Shown piece by piece: positions 11,901 through 20,600 of a stretch of DNA of 64,000 nt. Within the stretch, counting starts at the first letter, position 1. The number at the start of each line of letters is the position of its first letter. The position numbers and the translations under genes were made by a program. The stretch spans positions 36,001-100,000 of the forward strand of contig CAJNDS010000473.1 in assembly GCA_905221605.1 (NCBI GenBank), in the 5' to 3' direction. The notes under the pieces were generated by a model that had not been told where the DNA came from, did no database searches, and saw only the letters and a list, made by a program, of their open reading frames with translations. This DNA comes from Symbiodinium natans (taxonomy: Eukaryota; Sar; Dinophyceae; Suessiales; Symbiodiniaceae).

Positions 11901-12249
11901 GCTAGCTGCTGCAGGTTCGAGTTACTTTGACACAGTTTACCACAACCTTGCTGCCCTATATAACCTGCATACCACCGCTTCCCAAACTATTCTGGCCCCA
12001 AATACGCAATTCTGTGAGATTTATGACCTCATTGTGAAGACTGCCCCCACACAAAGCCCTCTACATGTACAGGCCTCCTCAGCACTAGCAAGGCACTGGA
12101 ATAATAAGGGCAATAGCCTAGAGTCTTTGGCCCTCCTCCTAGCAGAACGCGGCGAACACGCATTCATTATTACCCAGGCATGGTTGATACTGCAACTGGC
12201 ATATAAGGATCACACTTACCCATGGATAGCCCAGTATCTCGTCCCCTGA
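8965..12249 (+). CDS. LINE ORF1 protein (about 1094 aa), putative RNA-binding/Gag-like
   Basis: The first ATG of the open frame is at 8965; the frame is open from 8908 without an upstream ATG. The N-terminal 150 residues are acidic and Ala/Pro/Thr-rich. A Lys/Arg/Gly/Gln-rich stretch at about residues 535-590 is followed by a Trp/Gln/Pro-rich stretch, as in nucleic-acid-binding linkers. A CxxC-X9-CxxC zinc-ribbon-like motif (CDDCSALLGTNSSCLVC) lies near residue 660. The C-terminal 400 residues look like a folded alpha-helical region that I do not recognise. In LINEs, ORF1 proteins bind element RNA and form ribonucleoprotein particles; that role is inferred from position. The frame ends in UGA followed by C, and the same frame stays open downstream into ORF2. 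Confidence 0.8.
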   Translation: MSSPAETQDGAAPAAMPTAEETADSSNLAAIPPQDMVTREPVAQGTMHEINANLHVCVMSDGTYASFADGHKMTISEAVYETLLQGVANRPTRPRPPSDISNITGLRSASAAMTNDEPIEWGDMDPNLVRELQQNPAKMKVFLATHKSKQPRLEYQRGGAAFVPPPEQPSSSSIGPTPPLATETPAFSQLQADSMTSWFEKYHHEQISPLLARVTSLETANLPEKFTHAERQARLDRLASLSVHADTYNRTCIVHGIPPFSNYRTIQDNLYYLLGSTGLSLDDLQSMTNHLLTTTSAFLKLTFVRESQARQFFQSFRQKKRYFRQRDTGDDVHVRVERDLAPTERIERQPLLAVVDCLTKIAPPGDPSPLYTEYLRTDFNSLQLWNPEDDSLLAQILYAQDSAANIVCHLGILPSHKTHILNTFGGALQSRMHDTLRFLQASANASRHRSTNVRFHYSNAQDISNISPSEALKYFPYEIRPLELTQDMQDTLAHSPQVLMEACASSGGLQAIIQQAMQDRGISHSDFGKGSKQKGNRPSRPERHDAQEETQEFAPRKGNKGKGKRQNQAGFAPQDSYTIRRGDWQPQNFDTNYQWQPPPANNASQWGPPSSLPSWGAQPVPAPVATRPGWGQRQQWSGGGGKNNSLLDDSTLSSNLIQCDDCSALLGTNSSCLVCTNSSHLEILQQFQRFEGLEAFDQPIVEWFACPFFVPRPDGSLPSCNTSNNQPCYCCITWDSWATRFYSGSLTAPEANPIMHSLMAAYERAVLELLENPVEIYQQYKTSYSDIYKLRFPDSVVSWWYMILNDSVSQNDPLDPLPKPWKHSSFANQSPSLLSQPPAFHQLSYPVKSCNIQDTSKFLSIIQFSCDGFADVLRDSFELPDFTVVSCFQYFKQDLITLDIVPWHSMVRESFRWAFQDLQIAPSFSVQSVEEIVYAVLSNRQDYLLDQFCKTFCFLLSKYPELMPVFLGQLPYSNEPLKKLAAAGSSYFDTVYHNLAALYNLHTTASQTILAPNTQFCEIYDLIVKTAPTQSPLHVQASSALARHWNNKGNSLESLALLLAERGEHAFIITQAWLILQLAYKDHTYPWIAQYLVP

Positions 12250-12509
12250 CTCCCGCCGAGGAAGCTTCTGAACGACCACCACATAGCTGCTGCTCCCCAT
12301 CCGAAGAGACATGGCTCTCCCTCCTTTTTCGAAGAGCCTCCCGCGCAATCCATCACTTATGCTACCCACACTTACGTTACGACCCACTTACGTTACGGTG
12401 CCTTGGTCAGCATTAAAAGTCGGCACAGCGAACGCCCGCCTTACGCCGCCCCAGCCATCAGCCCGGCAGCACCGGCGCCGGCGCTGCGGATGAGAGATGC
12501 CCATACAAC
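12250..12509 (+). CDS. 5' segment of LINE ORF2, cut off by the DIRS-like insertion
   Basis: Immediately after the ORF1 UGA (12247-12249) the same frame remains open to the insertion point. Removing the insert joins it in frame with 17674 onward. The only in-frame ATG before the breakpoint is at 12490. The encoded stretch is Pro/Ala/His-rich with no recognised domain. Translation of ORF2 could start at 12490 by reinitiation or come from readthrough of the UGA; the sequence does not decide. Confidence 0.6.
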
Positions 12510-12725
12510 AAGACAACTGTCAATCGAGATTGATAGGTCTTTATTTGTGTTTTCATGATTGTGTGTTTTCTAAGGTTGAAAACGCACTCTTTTCCAAAGA
12601 GCTCTCTTGAAAGTGCTAGTCGCTTGCAGGCTACGAGCAGCATGCGGGAAATGATTCCCGTGAAGCCATTTTGGCTGGGAGGGTGGAGGGAAACCCCTGT
12701 TCTCATGTCGTGGCGGTAGCCCGCG
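12510..12725 (+). repeat. A1 split direct repeat of the DIRS-like element
   Basis: Matches A2 at 17077-17292 over 216 bp with no difference that I can see. Contains an 'AAGAGCTCTCTTGAAAGTGC' segment and, at 12658-12676, a spliced-leader-like core (CCGTGAAGCCATTTTGGCT) on the coding strand upstream of the Gag ORF. Confidence 0.9.
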
Positions 12726-12780
12726 AGGTGTTGAGCTTCGTGGGGAGGCTGAATGTTCGTATCAGTCATACGATGTGGTC

Positions 12781-13587
12781 ATGAAAATGGTGCAAGAGAA
12801 TGTTGTGGTGTACTTAGGGCCAAACAAATTCCCTTCCAGACAGTCCGAGCTGAAACTTGAGAAGCCGAAGAAAGAACTGGACATCGTGAACTCGAAGCTT
12901 ACTGTCAAAGACCAAGCCGTTGATCTTGAGTGTACCCTGAGCACGCCCCTTCATTTGCACCATGCACTGCATCGCCGAGCTCTTGCCATGGACCTGGTTG
13001 GTGTGTGCACGTACTCAGTCATGATGCGTTACAATGAGTTCCTCATGTCACATTTGAGTGTAGATCCGCCTCCCGGCTATGCTAGGCCCACTATCCATCA
13101 AATACTTGAAGCAGACAGAGCTGCGTGGTTGAAAGTCGCTGAGAAACTTCCCAGAGGAGTCAAGCGCACCGCAGGCGGCAACCTGCCGATGGATACTGAG
13201 TGGCCGCTAGTGCAGACGGATCCCCGAGTTTGCTTCCATCTCCTTCCCTTACCTGCCTCCAGTGCTTCTGCTGCACAGGGGACGAAGCGCACCAATGACG
13301 ATGGTGACGCTTCCCCTCCGCCTCCAGGCAAGTTTCAGAAATGGCAACGGGGCGGGGGGAAAGGTGGAGGCAAGAAGGGTGGGAAGACCAAGACGCCTAG
13401 AAGCCTTCCCATTGAGCTGAAGGGCAAGTGGTCAACCACAAAGCGGGGAGTTCCTTTGTGTTGGGACTTCAACACGGGTGGGTGTTCCCTTGCTCCAGCG
13501 GGTGGCCGGTGTCCACGTGGAATGCATCTGTGTGCCGAGCCCAACTGTCAAAAGCCACATCCTCTGCCCGAGCACCCCTCAAAGTGA
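12781..13587 (+). CDS. DIRS-like element Gag-like protein with C-terminal CCCH zinc finger
   Basis: The first in-frame ATG is at 12781 and the product is about 268 aa. The N-terminal half is acidic/basic mixed; residues about 195-215 form a Gly/Lys-rich basic tract. A Cys-rich tail follows (LCWDFNTGGCSLAPAGG, then RCPRGMHLC, ending PNCQKPHPLPEH) that looks like a CCCH-type zinc finger. Gag proteins often end in such a nucleic-acid-binding region. It lies just downstream of repeat A1, as expected for the first ORF. It ends in UGA at 13585-13587; the same frame then stays open through the methyltransferase domain, suggesting readthrough to make a Gag-Pol product. The Gag function is inferred from position and finger. 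Confidence 0.7.
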   Translation: MKMVQENVVVYLGPNKFPSRQSELKLEKPKKELDIVNSKLTVKDQAVDLECTLSTPLHLHHALHRRALAMDLVGVCTYSVMMRYNEFLMSHLSVDPPPGYARPTIHQILEADRAAWLKVAEKLPRGVKRTAGGNLPMDTEWPLVQTDPRVCFHLLPLPASSASAAQGTKRTNDDGDASPPPPGKFQKWQRGGGKGGGKKGGKTKTPRSLPIELKGKWSTTKRGVPLCWDFNTGGCSLAPAGGRCPRGMHLCAEPNCQKPHPLPEHPSK

Positions 13588-15351
13588 ACCTTCACCGCTG
13601 CGAGGATCCCCTTATCTCAGGACTTGCGTGTTTTCCTGAAGCGAGCGAGGGCTCGCGTCGCAGGTGCCGAGTTCGGGGATCTCTTCGGCGTTGAAGTCTT
13701 TGCAGGATCCGGGCGGTTGACTTGTGAACTTAGGAGAGTGGGCCTTGGTGACAGCGTTGGGATCGACCATATTGTGACTAAATGCTTGACTGCGCCCATT
13801 CTAAAGCTTGACTTGTTAGACCCCGATGCCCAAAAGTTGCTCGCGCAGTTTTTGGACAATCCCAATTGTGTATATGTGCATCTTGCACCCCCCTACGGGA
13901 CAGCGAGCCGCGCTCGATCGATACCGCAGGCGGGTCAAGCGCCAAAACCAGCAAGATCGGACCGCCATCCCGACGGTTTACCAAATCTGCCCCCAAGCTT
14001 GGCCGGCCGTGTTCAGTCGGCTAACAAACTCTACGAGCTGTCTAGCTACCTCTTCCGGGAGTGTTGGGATCGAGGGATCCTGGTCTCTTGTGAGAATCCT
14101 GCACGATCTTTCATGTGGGCCACGTCGGCTTGGCGTTCCTCCATGTCGGACATAGAGCCAATCCATACCACTTTCCATCATTGCATGTGGGGTGGGACTC
14201 GACCAAAACTCACTCGCCTGGTCCACACAGTACCTGCTCTCTCGCAGCTGGCCGTGACTTGCTGCGGCGAGAGCGACGTTCATGTGCATGAGCCCTGGGG
14301 GCGAACTCCCGAGGGTTGGTCGACTAGCCAAGAAACAGCCTATCCTGTTGAGCTGTGTCGTGCGTGGGCCCACACGCTCCGTGAGCAATTGCTTTCCTTG
14401 GGCGCAAAGCCTCCTGCTGAAGACTTGGCCGCTAGCTGTGCGCCGCTGCACCGTGCGGCCCAGGTTGCCGTGGGCCGCCAGCCATCCAAGCGTCGTGCGC
14501 CGCCTTTGGTCAAAGAGTTTCGTGTCATCGTCTCCATCGACACGGTTGAGCCCTTCTTGCATGAAGCCTCAAAGAAGCTAGAGAATCCAGTTTTGCTCCC
14601 ACCAGGTGCCTGTGTGCAGCCACCTTGTAATGAGTTGCCTGCAGGTTCCCGCATTCTTCGTCGACAGTTGCTAGGGGGTAGGAGGTCGTCAGAGCATGCT
14701 GAGAACTTGAGTGAGCCCGAAAATTCCAATGACTTCGAGATTCATGAAGATGAGTCGCCGCCAGACGGTTTAACCCTTAATAATCCTTGCGCTTCCTCAC
14801 CGGCCGGGCCCGAGGTTGCACCAATGCATAGGGTTGTAATAGGGATTCCCTGGACCCCCGAAGAGTTCGTGCAGAGGGCCGCGGGTGTGGCCCACCCACG
14901 ACTGCTCCGCTCCGGTCTGCCGCCGGAGCTCGAGGCCTCCATAGACAAACTCGTGAGCGAAGACCCGGCAGACATAGGCAGGGCTAGGTGTGAGCAGATG
15001 CGCAAGTGGGTTGCCCGAGCTCGAGAGCTTGTTCCACGTGAGCGCGAACTTCATTCCAAGATGCCAAGCCATTGTGCCAAGGTGTTGGAGCCGAAGAGGC
15101 TGCTCTTGTTCAAGGAATTGTTGGAGGCATGCTGTCACAAGGATGAGTCGTTGGTGGCTGATTTGGCTGAGGGACTACCGAGAGCCTTCGACGTTCTGCG
15201 CATGTCACCCGTCAGGGCATCCTTCACTCCAACAAGAGCTCGGGTGATGCTGAGTTGGATCGTGCCACCATGGAGGCCACAAAGAAGGAGCTCGAAAAGG
15301 GCTGGCTGTATGGGCCGGTCGATGTGGCCGCGCTTCCGCCCGAAGCGATAA
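13588..15351 (+). CDS. C5-cytosine-methyltransferase-like domain of the DIRS-like Pol
   Basis: Open in the Gag frame directly after its UGA; no early ATG. About 35 residues in is a SAM-binding motif I (VEVFAGSGRLT), then an acidic LDLLDPDA stretch, motif IV-like APPYGTASRAR, and motif VI-like SCENPARSFMW at about 14086. These are the landmarks of DNA cytosine-5 methyltransferases, in which motif IV normally carries the catalytic Cys (PPC). Here codon 13894-13896 is TAC (Tyr), one base from TGC, so catalysis is probably lost or the domain has another role. Residues after about 260 are a linker without recognised domain. Cytosine methyltransferases captured by retrotransposons have been reported in dinoflagellates. 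The frame overlaps the RT frame at 15171-15351, one base back. Confidence 0.75.
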   Translation, partial: TFTAARIPLSQDLRVFLKRARARVAGAEFGDLFGVEVFAGSGRLTCELRRVGLGDSVGIDHIVTKCLTAPILKLDLLDPDAQKLLAQFLDNPNCVYVHLAPPYGTASRARSIPQAGQAPKPARSDRHPDGLPNLPPSLAGRVQSANKLYELSSYLFRECWDRGILVSCENPARSFMWATSAWRSSMSDIEPIHTTFHHCMWGGTRPKLTRLVHTVPALSQLAVTCCGESDVHVHEPWGRTPEGWSTSQETAYPVELCRAWAHTLREQLLSLGAKPPAEDLAASCAPLHRAAQVAVGRQPSKRRAPPLVKEFRVIVSIDTVEPFLHEASKKLENPVLLPPGACVQPPCNELPAGSRILRRQLLGGRRSSEHAENLSEPENSNDFEIHEDESPPDGLTLNNPCASSPAGPEVAPMHRVVIGIPWTPEEFVQRAAGVAHPRLLRSGLPPELEASIDKLVSEDPADIGRARCEQMRKWVARARELVPRERELHSKMPSHCAKVLEPKRLLLFKELLEACCHKDESLVADLAEGLPRAFDVLRMSPVRASFTPTRARVMLSWIVPPWRPQRRSSKRAGCMGRSMWPRFRPKR

Positions 15352-16724
15352 TCACTAGGAGGTTTGGGGTCAGACAGGGCGGAAAAACCCGTCCAATAGA
15401 TAATTACCTGGAGTCGGGCGTAAACGCCACCGCCAGTGCCGAGGACACCGTCACTGTGCATACGGCTGACTGTATAGCAGCCGGAGTAGCTCATCGTATG
15501 AGGGCTGCTCGAGACCGCAAGAAGAGCCTACGACTTGTTGCACGGTCTTGGGACTTGTCCAAAGCGTATAAAAACCTACCATTGCACTCCGAGTCCCTTA
15601 ATGATGCTTTCTTATGTGTCTTCAACCCTGACACCAAGAAGACTGAAGTCTATGGGCAGGTGGTCTTGCCTTTCGGGGCAAGAGCCTCGGTTCACGGATT
15701 TTGCAGGACATCCTTAGGCGTGTGGGTGATAGGTACTTCGTTGTTTACGCTCCACTGGAGCGTCTTCTTTGACGACTTCGTGGGCTTCGAGTCGCCCGAG
15801 CTTGCGAGGGTCCATGACCTTTGCGTTGCTACTTTGTTCAATCTCCTGGGGTGGGAGACTGCCAGTGACAAAGAGACATCCTTTGGATCCATAGCCCAGG
15901 TTTTGGGCTTAGAAATTAATCTCAATGATGTGAACCTTGGGAAGGTGTATTTTTGCAATACGGAAAACCGCAAAGCTGACATAGCCGATGCACTTGGACA
16001 GATTCTTGCAACAGGCCACTTGAGCAGAAAAGACGGTGAGCGACTGAGAGGTCGGCTGCAGTTCTGCGAGAACCAGATCGCAGGAAAGCAGGCTGGCCTA
16101 GCCTTCCGGGAGCTATCCCGTCATGTTCTTCAAGGGGGTGGCGTGCTGCAGCCCCAGACCAAGGTTGCCCTAGACACTTTGAGGGTCCGCATTCTTGAGG
16201 CCCCTCCCAGATGTGTATCTGATCGTTCCGAGTTCACTTGGCATGTATATGTCGATGCTGCGAACGATGGTGGAACGTCTGGAGTTGGAGGGGTGTTGGT
16301 TTCGGGGTCAGGGGCCATCATTGGCCATTTTAGCGAGACTTTAGGGGAGGATCTTGTGAAGCTAATCGGGAGGGTCGATAGTGAAAATCCCATCTTCGAG
16401 TTGGAATGCTTTGCCATATACTGCGCGCTTCATGCTTGGAAGCCTCTCTTGAGGGAATGCGGTGTGGTGCTGTTCAGTGACAATGAGGGGACGCTGCACT
16501 GCATGATCAGCGGTCGTAGCAAAAATGATAACGGTGGGAGGTTAGTTGAAGGGGTACACAAGTTTTGCGACAGTCACTTCATCTCACCTTGGTTTGAACG
16601 CGTCAACACGGCCTCGAATGTGGCAGACGCCCCGTCCAGGGGGGTGTCCAACGAGAGCCTTGGGGCTCGTGCAAAAATTTCCTGTTTAGAACTCGCACAG
16701 CTGGCTTTGGAGGACTTGGGGTGA
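15171..16724 (+). CDS. Reverse transcriptase - RNase H of the DIRS-like element
   Basis: The frame is open from 15171 and has no convincing ATG; it is probably expressed by frameshifting from the methyltransferase frame or has been broken from it. RT landmarks: ITRRFGVRQGGKTRPIDNY, catalytic Asp in SWDLSKAYKNLPL, LPFGARASVHGF, and the FFDDF box with the two catalytic Asp. RNase H follows with Asp in VYVDAANDGG, Glu in LECFAIYCALHAW, Asp in LFSDNEG and the terminal NVADAPSRG motif. The RT-RNase H fusion without integrase or protease, and this style of RNase H end, match DIRS/Ngaro-group and dinoflagellate relatives. The stop codon (16722-16724) is the first three bases of repeat B1. All catalytic residues are present. 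Confidence 0.85.
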   Translation, partial: GTTESLRRSAHVTRQGILHSNKSSGDAELDRATMEATKKELEKGWLYGPVDVAALPPEAIITRRFGVRQGGKTRPIDNYLESGVNATASAEDTVTVHTADCIAAGVAHRMRAARDRKKSLRLVARSWDLSKAYKNLPLHSESLNDAFLCVFNPDTKKTEVYGQVVLPFGARASVHGFCRTSLGVWVIGTSLFTLHWSVFFDDFVGFESPELARVHDLCVATLFNLLGWETASDKETSFGSIAQVLGLEINLNDVNLGKVYFCNTENRKADIADALGQILATGHLSRKDGERLRGRLQFCENQIAGKQAGLAFRELSRHVLQGGGVLQPQTKVALDTLRVRILEAPPRCVSDRSEFTWHVYVDAANDGGTSGVGGVLVSGSGAIIGHFSETLGEDLVKLIGRVDSENPIFELECFAIYCALHAWKPLLRECGVVLFSDNEGTLHCMISGRSKNDNGGRLVEGVHKFCDSHFISPWFERVNTASNVADAPSRGVSNESLGARAKISCLELAQLALEDLG

Positions 16725-17079
16725 GTGTTCAGCTGTTCGAGTATGCTCGACAGTTCAGAGCAGATGCGGTGGCACTGCTGCTGTTCGTGCACATGCATTC
16801 TGCTGTGCACAAGTGTGTGGGCATCCCTCCAAACGAGGGTGCCTTGATCGACGTCACTTCCCCAAGACTTCTCTGCTGGAGATAAGGAAAAAGAAGGTGC
16901 GCGAGAATAATCACAGTATGCATGGACGCTTTACTTCATGCCTGCGTGACTCAAAATACATTCTGATGGAGTTTTTCTTATACGAGCAATGAGGAATCTC
17001 GCATCTCATACAATAGTGATGAGAGTTTTCCATACGAATAGTGGTGAGAGTTTTTGGGTGACATGAACGCACAAATAAG
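16722..17079 (+). repeat. B1 split direct repeat
   Basis: 358 bp, repeated as B2 at 17316-17673. It begins TGAGTGTTCAGCTGTTCGAG and ends at the AAG shared with the start of A2. Confidence 0.9.
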
Positions 17080-17292
17080 ACAACTGTCAATCGAGATTGA
17101 TAGGTCTTTATTTGTGTTTTCATGATTGTGTGTTTTCTAAGGTTGAAAACGCACTCTTTTCCAAAGAGCTCTCTTGAAAGTGCTAGTCGCTTGCAGGCTA
17201 CGAGCAGCATGCGGGAAATGATTCCCGTGAAGCCATTTTGGCTGGGAGGGTGGAGGGAAACCCCTGTTCTCATGTCGTGGCGGTAGCCCGCG
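17077..17292 (+). repeat. A2 split direct repeat
   Basis: 216-bp second copy of A1, joined directly to B1 through AAG. The spliced-leader-like core recurs at 17225-17243. Confidence 0.9.
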
Positions 17293-17315
17293 TGTTTTGT
17301 CCCACCCGCCCTCCC

Positions 17316-17673
17316 TGAGTGTTCAGCTGTTCGAGTATGCTCGACAGTTCAGAGCAGATGCGGTGGCACTGCTGCTGTTCGTGCACATGCATTCTGCTGT
17401 GCACAAGTGTGTGGGCATCCCTCCAAACGAGGGTGCCTTGATCGACGTCACTTCCCCAAGACTTCTCTGCTGGAGATAAGGAAAAAGAAGGTGCGCGAGA
17501 ATAATCACAGTATGCATGGACGCTTTACTTCATGCCTGCGTGACTCAAAATACATTCTGATGGAGTTTTTCTTATACGAGCAATGAGGAATCTCGCATCT
17601 CATACAATAGTGATGAGAGTTTTCCATACGAATAGTGGTGAGAGTTTTTGGGTGACATGAACGCACAAATAAG
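17316..17673 (+). repeat. B2 split direct repeat, 3' end of the DIRS-like element
   Basis: Second copy of B1. It ends in ...ACAAATAAG; host LINE sequence resumes at 17674 (GCAGCCG). An apparent ORF starting inside B2 runs into LINE ORF2 only because of the insertion. Confidence 0.9.
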
Positions 17674-20600
17674 GCAGCCGTTTTCTAGGGTCGTCGTGTG
17701 CTCTAGCCTTCTTGTTTCCGCTTTTGTCACTGTTCATGCACACAACAACAGCAGCACCAAAGCCAGTTTCGCCAACTCTTCCGTTTCACGCGAGAGACGG
17801 ACCGCAGCATTTCAGCACCAACATTTTGTGATTAGCGGTTTTACGGGAAAGCGAAATTCTATTTGTCATGCTCTCAATGGGAATTATGTTTGGTATTTCT
17901 CCTCAACTCCAAGATCGCATACATATCTGTGGAAGCAGTCTTTCCTTCTGCCCAATGGCATGAGGGTATTTAGGTACAGTTTTTACGACAAAAACTCCCT
18001 TTGGATGCATGTGCAAAGACGCGGTGTCTCCTTTGAGCTGGAGACTACCCGCAGTGAATCGCCAGTACTGTACGGGACGGTTATGAGAGCGGTGGCCTCC
18101 ACGGGAGGCGGGCCGGGAAGCCGCTGGCGTCTCTTCCAGTATTACGATTCACTCCACCAGGAGCGGCGTCCGCCGCAATCCACTTACGATATGGAACACT
18201 TACGTTATGACTTGGATGACAGTAATCGCCAACGCGGCTGCCAACACCGCGAAGCCCACCGGGGATGCTCCCGTGGAATTAGGAGTGAACAAGCACTAGA
18301 GAGACGATGGGATAAGTTTGTAAACAACAGACGACAAGGTAGGAGAGACTACAGAGAGTGGAAGAGAGAATGCAAGGATGCCACCCGGCGGGTACCCGGT
18401 GGACCACATCCTTTACCCCCGGCTTACCCACGACCGACTAACACAATCCGCCTTCAAAAGCAGCTGAAGCCATGTGAGTCTCGTTCTACTAGACATGCGC
18501 CACATCAGGTCAGAGATATTGCGTCGGGAGTGTCTTTTCCACTCCCAACAGGAACTTTTGTAAAATTGGCTACTTGGAATGTAGAGGGCCTTCGAGAGGT
18601 TTCCAAGTATGATCAGATCTTTCGGTTCGCTAAGCAACGAGGCATTGAGCTTGTTCTAGCGCAAGAAACCAAGGCAACTTCTTCACACACATTCGTTAAA
18701 AATGGATGGGAAATTCTACATTCAGGTCACCCACAATCAAAACACCATGGGGTAGGGTTCTTTGTCTCCCCTTCCCTGAGACCCCATGTTATGGATTTTA
18801 AACCCCACTCCCCTCGTATCTGTGAAATTACCGTCAATGTCTCCCCGAGAAAAATCACCGTCTTCAACATCTACGCTCCCAGCCAGGTTGAGGACGCCGA
18901 CGAGGATCGTCAACGCAAATCTTACTTCTGGACAGAACTTAACTCTATCCTAGTAGATCATCCCAATTTAGATTTTACTATCATTGCAGGCGATTGTAAT
19001 GCCCGCCTGGGCTCTGATTTAGATCCGGAGTCTGACTATATAGGCCCACATGTTGTAGGGGAACGACAATCCATCCAAGACGAAGATAGAGATAACGCTA
19101 TTTTTCTCTATGATACCCTACAGGCACACAACCTGACCCTTCCCCAGACCTTTAGCACCCTTCCTTTTGCAAAGCTGTGTACATATAAGGAACTCACCTG
19201 CGATGACCATCTCCTGCAAGGTACAGACGTCCGCAATTGGACGACCTTGGATTATGTAGCTGTCCCTATTGGATTGCGAAAAGCTGTCCGCTTTGAAGGT
19301 TCTATTTTCCAACAACTTATTAACTCTCGACATTTGCCAGTCACATTCTCCATCCAAACTCAGTTTGACCCAGTCGCAAAGCCTCCTTCTGTTCCAAAAA
19401 AGGATTACTCAAATTTAGAACACTTTTCGGCTGCAGTGGAATCTAAACTGTTGGATGAGACCTCCAATACAGTTATTCTTCCGCACAAAACAGAACAGCT
19501 TTACATCGCGTATACTGATGGCTCTTGTCCCAATAATAGAGTGGTGTCCGCTGACAATCCGGCGGGATGGGGCTTCGCTATAACATCAGCGGCTGGTACA
19601 ACATTACATCCTCCCCCTGATTCGACCTGGATTCTAGGATATGGACCTGTGAAAACTTCTCCTCTCTCGGCAGAGGGGCCATTACCTGGCTCAAATAATA
19701 CGGGAGAGCTTAAAGCCCTCATTGAGTTATTTGACTATCTTTTATATTACTCGCAGTTTGCAGCAGGCTCCTCGCTCACCATTTACACCGATTCTTCGTA
19801 CGCTAGGAATCTCATTTTGGGTAGCTCTCTTCCTGCCACTCACCCGCAACTAGTCTCCCTTGCCCAGCAGTATTATGCGGCTCTGCGCTGTATGTTTCAT
19901 GTACAATTGCTTAGTGTTCCTGCGCATGAAGGCATACCGGGAAACGAGATAGCCGATCGCCTTGCCAAGCAAGGGGTATACTCCCGTTGCTCCATAGGCA
20001 GATTCTCTTTCGTCCCAGCCGCCTCGCTTTCTCCACCGGAAGTAGGTTTCAATGTTGAAGAATGGACCTCCAAGACCATTGAAGAACAGGACTCTAAGCT
20101 CACCTCCATTTTGACTGACTCTCTCCCATTAATCCCAGAATTACCTCTCTCAGCTAAGAAACCGTGGATCTCTAGCTCGACACTATCTCTTATTGACAAG
20201 TTCCAGAAGACACGTTTTGACGATATCTCCTCCTTAAAAATCGCCCGTAAGCAGATTAAGAAAAGTGCCTGCAAGGACAAAAAGCAATTTGTCTCCTCCT
20301 GTTTGTACAATGATTTTCATGGCTCCTCCGTACACCAATGGACGCACGCCCGCACCATTCGCTCTCCTTTTCAACCTAGAGCGACAGGTCTCTTCAATCT
20401 TAAAAACAAGCTCGTTTCTAAAACACAGCGCCCCTCTACTTTTGCGGACTATCTAGCCAATAAGCTTTGGTTCTCAGAAGAGGACCCTCCAGTACCGGTG
20501 AGTGCCCCTCAACCCATCTGTAATGGCATTGAGGCCCCTTTCACCATGCAGAATCTCAATGCTGCCCTCCGAAAGTTAAAACGAGGCAAAGCCTCAGGCC

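Larger units (their letters stand above)
12510..17673 (+). mobile_element. DIRS-like retrotransposon with split direct repeats and a methyltransferase domain
   Basis: Structure: A1 (12510-12725, 216 bp) - coding region - B1 (16722-17079, 358 bp) - A2 (17077-17292, 216 bp) - 23-bp spacer - B2 (17316-17673, 358 bp). A1 equals A2 and B1 equals B2 in length and, by eye, in sequence. This A...B-A-B layout is the split direct repeat structure of Ngaro/PAT-type DIRS elements. The flanks show no target duplication. Only AAG is shared at the A1 start, the B1-A2 junction and the B2 end, as expected for insertion of a circular intermediate by a recombinase. Encoded domains in order: Gag with CCCH finger, C5-cytosine-methyltransferase-like, RT, RNase H. 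No tyrosine recombinase is visible. The near-identity of the repeats suggests recent insertion. Confidence 0.88.

Noticed and set aside
17648..17673. Start of LINE ORF2 inside the open frame beginning at 17648
   Set aside because: These bases belong to repeat B2 of the inserted DIRS-like element; the real ORF2 start lies before the insertion.
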